DNA of 38,813 nucleotides from an uncultured Eubacteriales bacterium (GTDB lineage: Bacteria > Bacillota > Clostridia > Oscillospirales > Acutalibacteraceae): positions 1-38,813 of the forward strand of contig CAKSQS010000020.1 of the NCBI GenBank assembly GCA_934486705.1, in the 5' to 3' direction. Numbering within the stretch: the first letter of the stretch is position 1; each line of letters begins with the position of its first letter. Of this stretch, positions 1-8,125 are shown in pieces. The notes below the pieces were generated by a model. That model worked only from the letters and a program-made list of their open reading frames with translations, was not told where the DNA came from and ran no database searches. Position numbers and translations under genes: made by a program.

Positions 1-1406
1 AGCTGGCTTATTGCGGAGGAAATTGTCTTTTCAAAGGCTTCCTTGCCGTATTTATCAACCTCGGCTTTGTTTTTATCGCCGTGGGTCAGGCAGCCCGCGC
101 CGCCTATGCAGCCGCCGATGCACGCCATACCCTCAATAAAGTTTGTATCGCCTATTTTCTTGCGGGCTTTCATAAGCGCTATTTTGCACGCCTCAATGCC
201 GTCGCAGGAAACGCCCTTAAGCTCAAAATCGGTAATATCCTGTTCTTTAAGCGCCTCGGCTACCGCATCGGACAGACCGCCGCTGCGGGCGAAAATTCTG
301 CCGAAGTAAGAGGCGTTATCAAGCACGTCCTCCGCCATTTCGGTTATTTCGAGGTCGCGGCTGTCAAACAGCGCCTGCAATTCCTCAAAGGTTATAACAC
401 AGTCAATATAGGGGCGGACTTCTTCTTTTTGGAACTCCATTTTCTTAGCCGTGCACGGGCCTATAAATATGACCTTTGCGCCCTTGTCGTGCTCTTTAAT
501 ATATTTTGCAATGGTTGCGGCGGGGGAGAGGTTGTGCGAAATGTGCTCGGCAAGGTCGGGAAACTGACCCTTAACATAGCTTACGAATGCGGGGCAGCAG
601 GAGCTTGTTAAAAAGCCTTTTTCGGCAAGCTCGCGCGATTCGGCGTAGGCCACCATATCTGCGCCCAAAGCCGCCTCAACTACCGTGTGGAAACCGAGCG
701 CCTTTATGCCCGAAATTACCTGACCGAGCTTTGCATATGTAAACTGGCTTGAAATAGAGGGGGCAACAACGGCGTAAACCTTGTTTTCCTTATTTTTAAG
801 CATATTTATAGCGTCTATAATGAACGATTTATCGGTAATTGCACCGAACGGGCACTGATAAACGCAAGCACCGCAGGAAATACATTTTTCGTTATCAATG
901 CAGGCGGCTTTGGTTTCGGTCATGGAAATTGCGTTCACCTTGCAGGCGCTCATACACGGGCGTTTGAAGTTGAGTATTGCGCTGTAGGGGCATACCTTGG
1001 CGCACTGACCGCACTCAACGCACTTTGTTTTATCAATGTGCGCCTTTTGCTGGCTGTCAAAGGTAATTGCGCCCCTGCGGCATACATCCTCGCAGCGGTG
1101 GGCAAGGCAGCCGCGGCAAGCCTCGGTAACATCGTAACCGCCCATAGGACACTCATCGCAGGCAATTTCAATAACTTCTATTACGTTGGGGTTTTCCTTA
1201 TCGCCGCCCATGGCAATTTTAATTCTCTCGCCGAGTATTGCGCGCTCCTTATAAACGCAGCAGCGCATTGTGGGCTCGTTGCCGGGAACGATTTTTTTCG
1301 GAATATCGAGCATATGCTCTCTAAGCGTTCCGTTCCATTCTTCGCGGGCTACCTCGCGCAGAACCTTGTACTTTAAATGTTGAACCTTGGTATCAAACTT
1401 TCTCAA
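1..1406 (-). CDS. Group B-type [FeFe]-hydrogenase (partial, C-terminus beyond window start)
   Basis: Iron-only hydrogenase that reduces protons to H2 with ferredoxin electrons, presumably cytoplasmic. About 468 codons lie in the window and the C-terminus is cut off. The N-terminal part is cysteine-rich: clustered Cys at about residues 83-109, then two 2[4Fe-4S] ferredoxin-like motifs (CVECGQCAKVCP and CISCGACVYQCP, residues 129-185). The H-cluster motifs follow in order: TSSCCPAF (about 268), FIGPCTAKKME (about 314) and EGMACIGGCIGGAG (about 425). The third motif has the group B form rather than the group A GGGQP ending. The start is TTG at 1406, preceded at 8 nt by AAGGAG; no better start is seen. 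It is the last visible gene of an operon with the sensory hydrogenase, 47 bp after the phosphatase. Family assignment is firm; the group B label is from motif form and the extra N-terminal clusters. Confidence 0.93.
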   Translation of the reverse strand, partial: MRKFDTKVQHLKYKVLREVAREEWNGTLREHMLDIPKKIVPGNEPTMRCCVYKERAILGERIKIAMGGDKENPNVIEVIEIACDECPMGGYDVTEACRGCLAHRCEDVCRRGAITFDSQQKAHIDKTKCVECGQCAKVCPYSAILNFKRPCMSACKVNAISMTETKAACIDNEKCISCGACVYQCPFGAITDKSFIIDAINMLKNKENKVYAVVAPSISSQFTYAKLGQVISGIKALGFHTVVEAALGADMVAYAESRELAEKGFLTSSCCPAFVSYVKGQFPDLAEHISHNLSPAATIAKYIKEHDKGAKVIFIGPCTAKKMEFQKEEVRPYIDCVITFEELQALFDSRDLEITEMAEDVLDNASYFGRIFARSGGLSDAVAEALKEQDITDFELKGVSCDGIEACKIALMKARKKIGDTNFIEGMACIGGCIGGAGCLTHGDKNKAEVDKYGKEAFEKTISSAISQ

Positions 1407-1453
1407 TTTTGGGTCTCCTTATCTTTTACCGCTGTAAAACGGGGAAATATAAA

Positions 1454-2626
1454 CTAAAAATAGCTTACCTTTATTCGCTTGCCCATTTTTTTAAGGCAAT
1501 CGGACAACTCGGCTACAAGCTGCATTTTAATATTGAAATTTATGGGCAGGTCGGGGTTTTGGTGCGCAGGGTTTATCGCCCTGCCGACGAAGAAGTTAAT
1601 ATCGGTCGCTTCCTCAAAAAGCAGGCGGCAGATAAGCGACGCGCCGTCCTTTTTAATGCCCCACTGCGAATAGCTTTCGTTATCCTTTAAATAGTCCCTT
1701 GCGTAGGAAAGCACCTTGTTTATGGTTATAACGCCCTCTGTTACAAGGTCTACGCCCTCAAGCTCGGCTATCGGCGGTACGTCCTTATCAATAAATTCAA
1801 GCTTTGGCTTTAAGGGCTTGCCGAGATATTTCGCCGCTATGGACGAGGTTGTGCCGCCGCAGATTATGTGCTTGCCCTCCTTTGAGAAGAAGAGGGACAT
1901 CATTCTGTCGCAGTCGTCCCTGTTTGAGGGCGGGCCGAACAGCAGATTCATAGGCTCGCGTTTTCTTATTTTCACTACGCAGGCGGTGGCGTCGTCCCCC
2001 GGTTTTTCGCCGTAAAGTCGGTTGCATTCATCAATAAGTATGGTGGAAAGGGTCTTCGCGGTATAGCCCACGGGATAAAAGGTCTTCATAAACTCGACTA
2101 TATCCTTGCGCTCCCAGCCGAAATTATACTCCGTGCCTATTCCCGCGTGGGGGCAGCCGTCGCTCATAAGCACGAACATATCGCCCTCCTGCAGCCTTAT
2201 TTTTGATTGGTAAATTTTTTTACCCTCAATATTAAGCTCGGTTTTGAGGTAATCGTACTCCTCGCCGTCACGCAAAAGTATTGCAACCGGGTTATCGTAC
2301 TGTATAAGCTCCGCCTCGTTGCTGCCCACAATGCGCAGAATGGTAAAGGTGGAATATGCAACCTTGCGCACCGAGCACACGGGCAGGGTGGCGGCAATGG
2401 TCTGCACGCAGTCTTCAAGAGACAGCCCCGCCGCTATCATGGTGGAAATTATTTTTGAGGTAAGGGTGGAAAGAATACTTGCCTTAACTCCGCTGCCGAG
2501 CCCGTCCGCCAACACTACAACCGTTGAGCCGTCCTCTTGCTCTATTACGTCTATATGGTCGCCGCAAAGCTCCTCGCCCTCGTGGTAAATACTGCGGTAG
2601 CCGATGTCCGCGCACAGGTTATTCAT
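1454..2626 (-). CDS. SpoIIE/PP2C-type serine/threonine phosphatase, hydrogenase-linked
   Basis: Metal-dependent protein phosphatase of the PP2C/SpoIIE class, 390 aa, soluble. Metal-binding landmarks are visible: ADGLGSG with Asp41, MSDGCPHAG with Asp156, and GDDATACVV with Asp211/Asp212, so the N-terminal 220 residues look catalytically intact. The C-terminal 165 residues (225-390) match no domain I can name. Its ATG lies inside the end of the sensory hydrogenase gene (8-bp overlap ATGAATAA), so the two are probably translationally coupled. From known family context, PP2C phosphatases accompany sensory group C [FeFe]-hydrogenases; the inference is that it converts the H2/redox signal into dephosphorylation of an unknown partner. 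No anti-sigma factor, kinase or HTH partner is seen inside the visible operon. Confidence 0.9.
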   Translation of the reverse strand: MNNLCADIGYRSIYHEGEELCGDHIDVIEQEDGSTVVVLADGLGSGVKASILSTLTSKIISTMIAAGLSLEDCVQTIAATLPVCSVRKVAYSTFTILRIVGSNEAELIQYDNPVAILLRDGEEYDYLKTELNIEGKKIYQSKIRLQEGDMFVLMSDGCPHAGIGTEYNFGWERKDIVEFMKTFYPVGYTAKTLSTILIDECNRLYGEKPGDDATACVVKIRKREPMNLLFGPPSNRDDCDRMMSLFFSKEGKHIICGGTTSSIAAKYLGKPLKPKLEFIDKDVPPIAELEGVDLVTEGVITINKVLSYARDYLKDNESYSQWGIKKDGASLICRLLFEEATDINFFVGRAINPAHQNPDLPINFNIKMQLVAELSDCLKKMGKRIKVSYF

Positions 2627-4298
2627 CGGTCATCGACTCCTTCAGCTTAGTAAGGGCAATTTTGGTTTCCGCCGCGGTTTCGCCGAGCAATGACGCTATT
2701 TCCTGAACTATGCGCATCTGCTTATCCACAACCTTATCGGCGGTTTCCACGGTCTGGCGGCTCAGCTCTTCCTTGCGCTGCTTTTGCTGCTCTTCATCCG
2801 AAACATCGCGCATAATACAGATAAGCGCCTTGTACTCCTTATCAAGCACTATCGTCTGTTCGATATACTTATCATATTCGGCAAGGTAAACCTTTTCGTC
2901 CCTTACCGTTCTGCCCGTGCGCTGCACGTCCATAAACGGCTTTGGGTCTAAAATGCGTATTATCGGCTCGCCCATAACGTCCGATTCACGCGGAATATTC
3001 ATAAGCTTCAGCGCCGCGCGGTTTATCTGCTGCACCTCGTATTTATCGTTTAGCACCACAATGCCGTTTGGTGTGTTGTTTATAATATTATCCGAGAAGT
3101 TCTCGGCGCGCTCTTTTAAGAAGGGCAGGCACATTGAAACCTCTGCCTTGCCCTGAATTATGGCAACCGCCTTTTCGCGGCAGGTATTGTAGCCGCAGGA
3201 GCCGCAGTTAAGCTCGTCCTCGGGTCGCAGCTTGCCCATTCGGTGCAGTGCCTCGCGAATTTCGCTTTCGGACGGGTAGGGCAGCTTTCTGCCTATGTAC
3301 TCCATTTCCTTGCGTAGGGTAAATGCATCGGGCTGCGCAACGTCAAAGTCCTTTTTGCCGGCATAGTGCGCCACGGCGTAATAATCCCTTACGGGCATTC
3401 TGTGGTATTTTTCCATAACAGGACCGCCTATGCAGCTGCCCGCGCACGCCGACATTTCTATAAAGCAATGCTCAATGTTGCCCTCTTCAATATCGTGCAG
3501 CGCCGCCATACAGTTTTCCACGCCGTCTACCGCCAAATATGTATAATCGGGGCGCATATTTTTTTGCATTGTTTTAAGAATACCGCCCGTGGTGGGGAAA
3601 AATCTTGCAAGGCTTTCGTCCGATTTATCAAGCTTTTTCTCGGGAACAATTCTCGCCGCCTCAAACCATTCGGTCAGCTCCTCATAGGTCAGCACCGCGT
3701 CGGTAATGCCCGTGTAGTAGTCGGCTTCGTCCTTTTTTGCAACGCACGGACCTATAAATACCGTTTTGGCGTCGGGGTATCTTTGTTTAATATCCTTGCA
3801 GTGCGCCTGCATGGGTGAGAGCACGTCGGCAAGGTAGGGAAGACATGACGGATAATATTTCTGAATAAGCAGGTTTACCGAGTGGCAGCAGGAAGAAATT
3901 AAAATATTTCGGTTGTCTTCATTCAGCAGCCGTTCGTATTCGCGCTTTACAATGGTAGCGCCCACGGCGGTTTCCTCCGCGTCGGCAAAGCCGAGCTTTT
4001 TAAGCGCCGCCTTTAATTCCTCAAAGCCCACGCCGTCATAATTTGCTATAAACGAGGGCGCAACGCTTGCAATTACGGGCGCACCCGAGTCTATAAGCAC
4101 CTTTACGCGCTCGGTCTCGTCGGCTATTTCCTTTGCGTTCTGCGGACATACCACAAAGCACTGACCGCACAGAATACACTCGTTTCCTACAATATTCGCC
4201 TGATTTCCCGAAAATCTGATTGATTTCACGGGGCAGTGCCTAATACACTTATAACAGTTTTTACAGTTGGATTTCTTCAGCTTTAAAAATTCCGACAT
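2619..4298 (-). CDS. hydS: Sensory (group C-type, HydS-like) [FeFe]-hydrogenase with PAS domain
   Basis: Putative H2/redox sensor, 559 aa. Domain order: 2[4Fe-4S] ferredoxin (Cys12/15/18/22 and 41/44/47/51); H-cluster domain with SSCCHS (Cys137/138), FIGPCVAKKDE (Cys185) and EMSACAGSCIGG (Cys285/289); an extra four-Cys Fe-S motif (Cys365/368/373 and probably 390, around ELNCGSCGYNTC); a PAS domain at about 402-500; and a short, charged C-terminal helical segment. A hydrogenase core fused to Fe-S and PAS domains and followed by a phosphatase is the hallmark of sensory group C enzymes such as Ruminococcus albus HydS. The L1 and L3 motifs depart from catalytic group A enzymes (His after CC, Ser inside the third motif), which fits sensing more than turnover. 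The start ATG sits 23 bp downstream of the small ferredoxin gene. The sensing role is inferred. Confidence 0.92.
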   Translation of the reverse strand: MSEFLKLKKSNCKNCYKCIRHCPVKSIRFSGNQANIVGNECILCGQCFVVCPQNAKEIADETERVKVLIDSGAPVIASVAPSFIANYDGVGFEELKAALKKLGFADAEETAVGATIVKREYERLLNEDNRNILISSCCHSVNLLIQKYYPSCLPYLADVLSPMQAHCKDIKQRYPDAKTVFIGPCVAKKDEADYYTGITDAVLTYEELTEWFEAARIVPEKKLDKSDESLARFFPTTGGILKTMQKNMRPDYTYLAVDGVENCMAALHDIEEGNIEHCFIEMSACAGSCIGGPVMEKYHRMPVRDYYAVAHYAGKKDFDVAQPDAFTLRKEMEYIGRKLPYPSESEIREALHRMGKLRPEDELNCGSCGYNTCREKAVAIIQGKAEVSMCLPFLKERAENFSDNIINNTPNGIVVLNDKYEVQQINRAALKLMNIPRESDVMGEPIIRILDPKPFMDVQRTGRTVRDEKVYLAEYDKYIEQTIVLDKEYKALICIMRDVSDEEQQKQRKEELSRQTVETADKVVDKQMRIVQEIASLLGETAAETKIALTKLKESMTDE

Positions 4299-4321
4299 AA
4301 TGAAAGGTCATTCCTTTCCTA

Positions 4322-4561
4322 TTAGGCTTTGGCTAATATGTATTCTTCAAAAAACGATTTCGCGGTTTCGGGGGATACCGAGTAAAGCTCGCCGTCCACC
4401 GTAACGCAAACGCCCTGCCGACAGTTGCCCATGCAAAACGTTCCGCCGAGCTCCACCTTGTCCTGCAGCTCATTTTCGGCTATAAGGTGCTGAAATTCCT
4501 CAACAACCTGCCTTGATCCTTTTAAATGACATGAGCTCCCGATACATACTGTAACTTTCAT
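4322..4561 (-). CDS. Small thioredoxin-like [2Fe-2S] ferredoxin (NuoE-like)
   Basis: A 79-aa electron carrier of the thioredoxin-fold [2Fe-2S] ferredoxin family (the fold of NuoE and the 24-kDa subunit). The ligand pattern is complete: Cys6 and Cys11 near the N-terminus (CIGSSC) and Cys43/Cys47 in the second loop (FCMGNC). A fifth Cys lies at 52. It is about half the length of true NuoE and lacks the N-terminal helical domain. It is the first gene of the hydrogenase operon, with GGAGG 10 nt before the ATG and 23 bp to the sensory hydrogenase. A role in passing electrons to or from the hydrogenases is inferred from position only. Confidence 0.88.
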   Translation of the reverse strand: MKVTVCIGSSCHLKGSRQVVEEFQHLIAENELQDKVELGGTFCMGNCRQGVCVTVDGELYSVSPETAKSFFEEYILAKA

Positions 4562-4591
4562 TTTCTGTTTTCCTCCGTTTTTTATATTGAC

Positions 4592-4627
4592 CGTATTCCG
4601 AGAGGAAATTTTCCCCCTCGGAATACG
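4592..4627. repeat. 11-bp perfect inverted repeat upstream of the hydrogenase operon
   Basis: The arms CGTATTCCGAG (4592-4602) and CTCGGAATACG (4617-4627) are perfect inverted copies around a 14-nt centre that itself contains GGAAA/TTTCC. It begins 7 bp beyond the kinase stop codon and ends about 30 bp before the hydrogenase-operon start. No T-run follows on either strand, so it is not a textbook intrinsic terminator. It could be a terminator without a U-tract, an operator, or an RNA processing site. Confidence 0.6.
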
Positions 4628-4633
4628 AACGAT

Positions 4634-5383
4634 TTACTGATAATCTACAACGTCAACCCACGAGAGCAGAAACTCCCGCTCCTCCGCGTTGCCCTTTACC
4701 GACTGCGAGGCGGCGACTATCGGCAGCCATTTTTCAATATACTGCCGCGCGGTGTCGCTTTTTTTGCAGAAAAGCTCCATATATTTTTCGGCGCTCTCAA
4801 TATTGCCGTCAAGCCGGAAAAGCAGGTAGGTCCTTGCAACATCGGCAGAGGCGTTGCCTTGGGTTGCGTGCGCCCAATCTATAATATACGGTGTTCCGTC
4901 GTCGGTTATGATAATGTTCGAGGGGTTAAAATCTCCGTGGCATACCTTGTTGTGCCGCGGCATACCCTCAAGCCGCGTGTGCAGGTCGTAGCGGGTGGCG
5001 GCGTCAATATCCGCCCGATCTATTTTTCGGTTCATTTTATCCTTAAGCTTTGTAAGCAGGGGGGCTTTTTTTGAGTGGATTTCCATTTGAATATCCACAA
5101 AGCGTTCGAGATATTCGTCAAATTTATCGGGGTTTTCGGTCATCAGCTGCGCGAGCGTTTTACCCTTTATATATTCGCTTATAACAGCCCACTTGCCGTT
5201 TTCGGTAGAAACGCCGAGAATTTTCGGTATATTAAGCCCTGTTTCCTCAATTCGCGCTTGGTTAAGCGCCTCGTTTAATATATCCGCTTTTGAATACCCG
5301 TTTTCAAATACCTTTATTACGCGGTCGCCGTCCTTATATACCGTCTTGCCGGTGCGAACCGCAATTATTTTATCAAGCTTCAT
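4634..5383 (-). CDS. Aminoglycoside phosphotransferase-like (APH/choline kinase fold) kinase
   Basis: A 249-aa small-molecule kinase of the APH superfamily. Visible landmarks are the N-lobe Lys in DRVIKVFE, the catalytic loop HGDFNPSN (around residue 149) and the Mg-binding IIDWAHA (around 167). Length is usual for the short APH-like proteins common in Clostridia. The substrate is unknown and there is no reason to call it an antibiotic-resistance gene. It lies 19 bp downstream of adhE on the same strand with no visible terminator between them, so it is probably cotranscribed with adhE. An inverted repeat follows its stop codon. Confidence 0.85.
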   Translation of the reverse strand: MKLDKIIAVRTGKTVYKDGDRVIKVFENGYSKADILNEALNQARIEETGLNIPKILGVSTENGKWAVISEYIKGKTLAQLMTENPDKFDEYLERFVDIQMEIHSKKAPLLTKLKDKMNRKIDRADIDAATRYDLHTRLEGMPRHNKVCHGDFNPSNIIITDDGTPYIIDWAHATQGNASADVARTYLLFRLDGNIESAEKYMELFCKKSDTARQYIEKWLPIVAASQSVKGNAEEREFLLSWVDVVDYQ

Positions 5384-5402
5384 ATTTTCGTCCCCTTTCC
5401 TG

Positions 5403-8018
5403 TTATATTTTTTCGTGTGTGCCGTAATAGGCGTTCAAATACATTTGCTTTATTTCGCTCATCAGCGGGTAGCGCGGGTTTGCGCCCGTGCACTGGTCGT
5501 CAAACGCCTGCTCGGTCATGCTGTCAAGCCTGTTTAAAAAGTCTTCTTCGTCAGGCACATAATCGCGTATGGTTTTCTTTATGCCGATTTTTTCTTTAAG
5601 AGCGTCAAGCGCCGCAATAAGGTTTTCAACCTTTTCGTCGTCGGTTTTGCCGCCGAGGTTCAAATAATCGGCTATTTCGGCATAGCGCGCCTTGGTGTGC
5701 GGGTAAGCGTACTGCGGGAATGTTCCCATTTTTGCGGGAACGTCAGCCGAATTAAAGCGTATTACCTCGTCTAACATAAGCGCGTTTGCAATGCCGTGTG
5801 GCAAATGATGAAAAGCGCCCAACTTATGCGCCATAGAGTGGCAAACGCCCAAAAACGCGTTGGCGAAAGCCATGCCCGCCATTGTGGCGGCATTAGCCGT
5901 TTTTTCACGCGCCTCGGGGTCGCCCTCTCCGTTTTCATAAGCGCGGGGGAGATATTCAAACATAATTTTAAGGCTGCGCAGCGCCAAAGAATCGGTATAA
6001 TCGGTTGCGAGCATTGAGGCAAACGCCTCCATACCGTGCGATACCGCGTCAATTCCCGATGCGGCTGTAAGCCCTTTCGGCGCGGACATTTGCAGGTCTG
6101 CGTCCACTATTGCCATATCGGGCATAAGCTCATAATCGGCAAGCGGGTATTTAATGCCGGTATCGCTGTCGGTAATAACCGCAAAGGGAGTAACCTCAGA
6201 GCCCGTTCCGGCAGAGGTGGGCACAGCTGTAAAGTAAGCCTTTTCGCCCATTTTAGGAAATGTGTAAATGCGTTTTCGTATATCCGAAAAGCGCATCGCC
6301 ATATCGGTAAAGTCGGCGTCGGGGTGTTCATAAAGCACCCACATAATTTTCGCCGCGTCCATTGCAGAGCCGCCGCCCACTGCTATTATAACATCCGGCG
6401 CGAAGTTTGTCATCATTTCCGCGCCTTTTTTTGCAATTTTCAGCGTCGGGTCGGGCTCAACTTCGGAAAATACGGTGTAGGCTATATCCATTTCGTTAAG
6501 CTTATCGGTTATGGGTCTTGTGCAGCCGTTTTCATACAAAAAGCGGTCGGTAACGATAAACGCCTTTTTGCGGGGGTTGATTGCTTTAAATTCTTCAAGC
6601 GCTGCAGGCAGGCAGCCCCTTTTAATATAAACCTTTTCGGGGGAGCGGAACCAAAGCATATTTTCTCTCCTCTCGGCAACGGTTTTAATATTGAGCAGGT
6701 GCTTTACTCCCACATTTTCGGAAACCGAGTTTCCGCCCCATGAGCCGCACCCGAGGGTGAGGGAGGGGGAGAGCTTAAAGTTATAAAGGTCGCCTATGCC
6801 GCCCTGCGAGGATGGGGTGTTTACGAGTATGCGGCAGGTCTTCATGCGTCTTGCAAATTCGGCGAGCTTTTCTTTCTCGGTAATCGGGTTTAAATATATT
6901 GAAGATGTGTGCCCGTAGCCGCCGTCGGCAATTAAGCGCTCCGCCTTTGAAAAAGCGTCCTCTGTGTCCTTCGCTTTATACATTGCAAGCACGGGGGAGA
7001 GCTTTTCGTGGGCAAATTCCTCCGTCGGCTCTACGCTTTCAACCTCACCTATCAGTATTTTTGTGCCGTCGGGCACGCAAACACCCGCAAGGTCGGCAAT
7101 TGTTTTCGCCGTTTGACCCACTATTTTGGCGTTAAGCGCACCGTTTATAATAACGGTCTTGCGCACCTTGTTTGTTTCGTCGCGGTCAAGGAAACAGCAG
7201 CCGCGGTCGGCAAATTCCTTTTTGACCCTTTTGTAGACCTTATCAAACACTATTACCGATTGCTCCGACGCGCAAATCATACCGTTATCAAAGGTTTTGG
7301 AATGAATTATAGAGTTCACCGCAAGGGTAATATCCGCCGAGGTATCAATTACGGCGGGCGTATTTCCCGCGCCCACGCCTATTGCGGGCTTGCCGCTTGA
7401 ATAGGCGGCGTGCACCATTCCCGGTCCGCCCGTGGCAAGAATTATATCCGCCTCTTTCATAATGAAATCGGTCATTTCAAGCGAGGGCTTATCTATCCAG
7501 GCTATAATATCCTCGGGCGCGCCCGCCGCAACCGCCGCCTCAAGCACGGTTCTTGCCGCCTCGGCGGTGGAGTTTTTTGCACGCGGGTGGGGGCTTATAA
7601 TAATTCCGTTGCGGGTTTTAAGCGCAAGCAATGTCTTGAAAATTGCGGTTGACGTGGGGTTGGTAGTGGGAATTACCGCCGCTATAACGCCTATCGGCTC
7701 GGCAATTCGGGTTATACCGTATTCCTTATCCTCCTCAATAACGCCGCAGGTCTTTGTGTCCTTGTAGGCATTGTAAATATATTCCGCGGCGTAGTGGTTT
7801 TTTATTACCTTATCCTCAACCACGCCCATGCCGGTTTCTTCCACCGCAAGGCGGGCTAAAGGTATACGCTGACGGTCGGCGGCTGCCGCCGCCGCTTTAA
7901 AGATACTGTCCACCTGACTCTGCGAATACTCCGCAAACCTTTTTTGAGCCGCACGGACTCTTTTTAAGGCGGCTTCAAGCGATTCGGCGCTGTCAATTAC
8001 AGGATATATCTTTTTCAT
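5403..8018 (-). CDS. adhE: Bifunctional acetaldehyde-CoA/alcohol dehydrogenase AdhE
   Basis: Converts acetyl-CoA to acetaldehyde and then to ethanol, oxidising two NADH: the ethanol branch of fermentation. 871 aa, the usual size. The N-terminal aldehyde dehydrogenase half (1 to about 440) has the catalytic Cys at about 249 in NGMICASEQS and the nucleotide loop GVGAGNTPAV. The C-terminal iron-dependent alcohol dehydrogenase half (from about 450) has GGGSAMDAAK, the metal-binding DAVSHGMEA and HSMAHKLGAFHHLPHG. AAGGAG lies 8 nt before the ATG. A Rex-type operator overlaps a candidate promoter 23-59 bp upstream, so expression is probably derepressed when NADH/NAD+ is high. AdhE enzymes form spirosomes in the cytoplasm (family knowledge). 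It lies directly upstream of the kinase and the hydrogenase operon. Confidence 0.98.
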   Translation of the reverse strand: MKKIYPVIDSAESLEAALKRVRAAQKRFAEYSQSQVDSIFKAAAAAADRQRIPLARLAVEETGMGVVEDKVIKNHYAAEYIYNAYKDTKTCGVIEEDKEYGITRIAEPIGVIAAVIPTTNPTSTAIFKTLLALKTRNGIIISPHPRAKNSTAEAARTVLEAAVAAGAPEDIIAWIDKPSLEMTDFIMKEADIILATGGPGMVHAAYSSGKPAIGVGAGNTPAVIDTSADITLAVNSIIHSKTFDNGMICASEQSVIVFDKVYKRVKKEFADRGCCFLDRDETNKVRKTVIINGALNAKIVGQTAKTIADLAGVCVPDGTKILIGEVESVEPTEEFAHEKLSPVLAMYKAKDTEDAFSKAERLIADGGYGHTSSIYLNPITEKEKLAEFARRMKTCRILVNTPSSQGGIGDLYNFKLSPSLTLGCGSWGGNSVSENVGVKHLLNIKTVAERRENMLWFRSPEKVYIKRGCLPAALEEFKAINPRKKAFIVTDRFLYENGCTRPITDKLNEMDIAYTVFSEVEPDPTLKIAKKGAEMMTNFAPDVIIAVGGGSAMDAAKIMWVLYEHPDADFTDMAMRFSDIRKRIYTFPKMGEKAYFTAVPTSAGTGSEVTPFAVITDSDTGIKYPLADYELMPDMAIVDADLQMSAPKGLTAASGIDAVSHGMEAFASMLATDYTDSLALRSLKIMFEYLPRAYENGEGDPEAREKTANAATMAGMAFANAFLGVCHSMAHKLGAFHHLPHGIANALMLDEVIRFNSADVPAKMGTFPQYAYPHTKARYAEIADYLNLGGKTDDEKVENLIAALDALKEKIGIKKTIRDYVPDEEDFLNRLDSMTEQAFDDQCTGANPRYPLMSEIKQMYLNAYYGTHEKI

Positions 8019-8040
8019 GGCATTTTCTCCTTCGATAAGA

Positions 8041-8058
8041 TTGTTAATATTTTAACAT
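8041..8058 (-). promoter_or_regulatory. Rex-type operator upstream of adhE
   Basis: TTGTTAATATTTTAACAT differs at one end base from the Rex consensus TTGTTAA-N4-TTAACAA. It ends 23 bp upstream of the adhE start and overlaps a candidate -10 element. Rex is the NADH-sensing repressor of fermentation genes in Gram-positive bacteria, and adhE is one of its commonest targets. The rex gene itself is not in the window. Confidence 0.85.
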
Positions 8059-8077
8059 ACTTTTTCGCGGTTATGAA
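8049..8077 (-). promoter_or_regulatory. Candidate proximal adhE promoter under the Rex box
   Basis: On the minus strand, TTCATA (8077-8072), a 17-bp spacer and TAAAAT (8054-8049) form a SigA-like promoter whose -10 lies inside the Rex operator. Rex binding there would directly block RNA polymerase. The -35 is only a 4/6 match. Confidence 0.55.
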
Positions 8078-8125
8078 ATGCCTTAATTACATACCGCTAT
8101 ATATCAAATATATATCAGTATATAC

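Noticed and set aside
4634..5383. Aminoglycoside resistance gene
   Set aside because: Only the general APH fold motifs are present; the family is broad and there is no resistance-element context.
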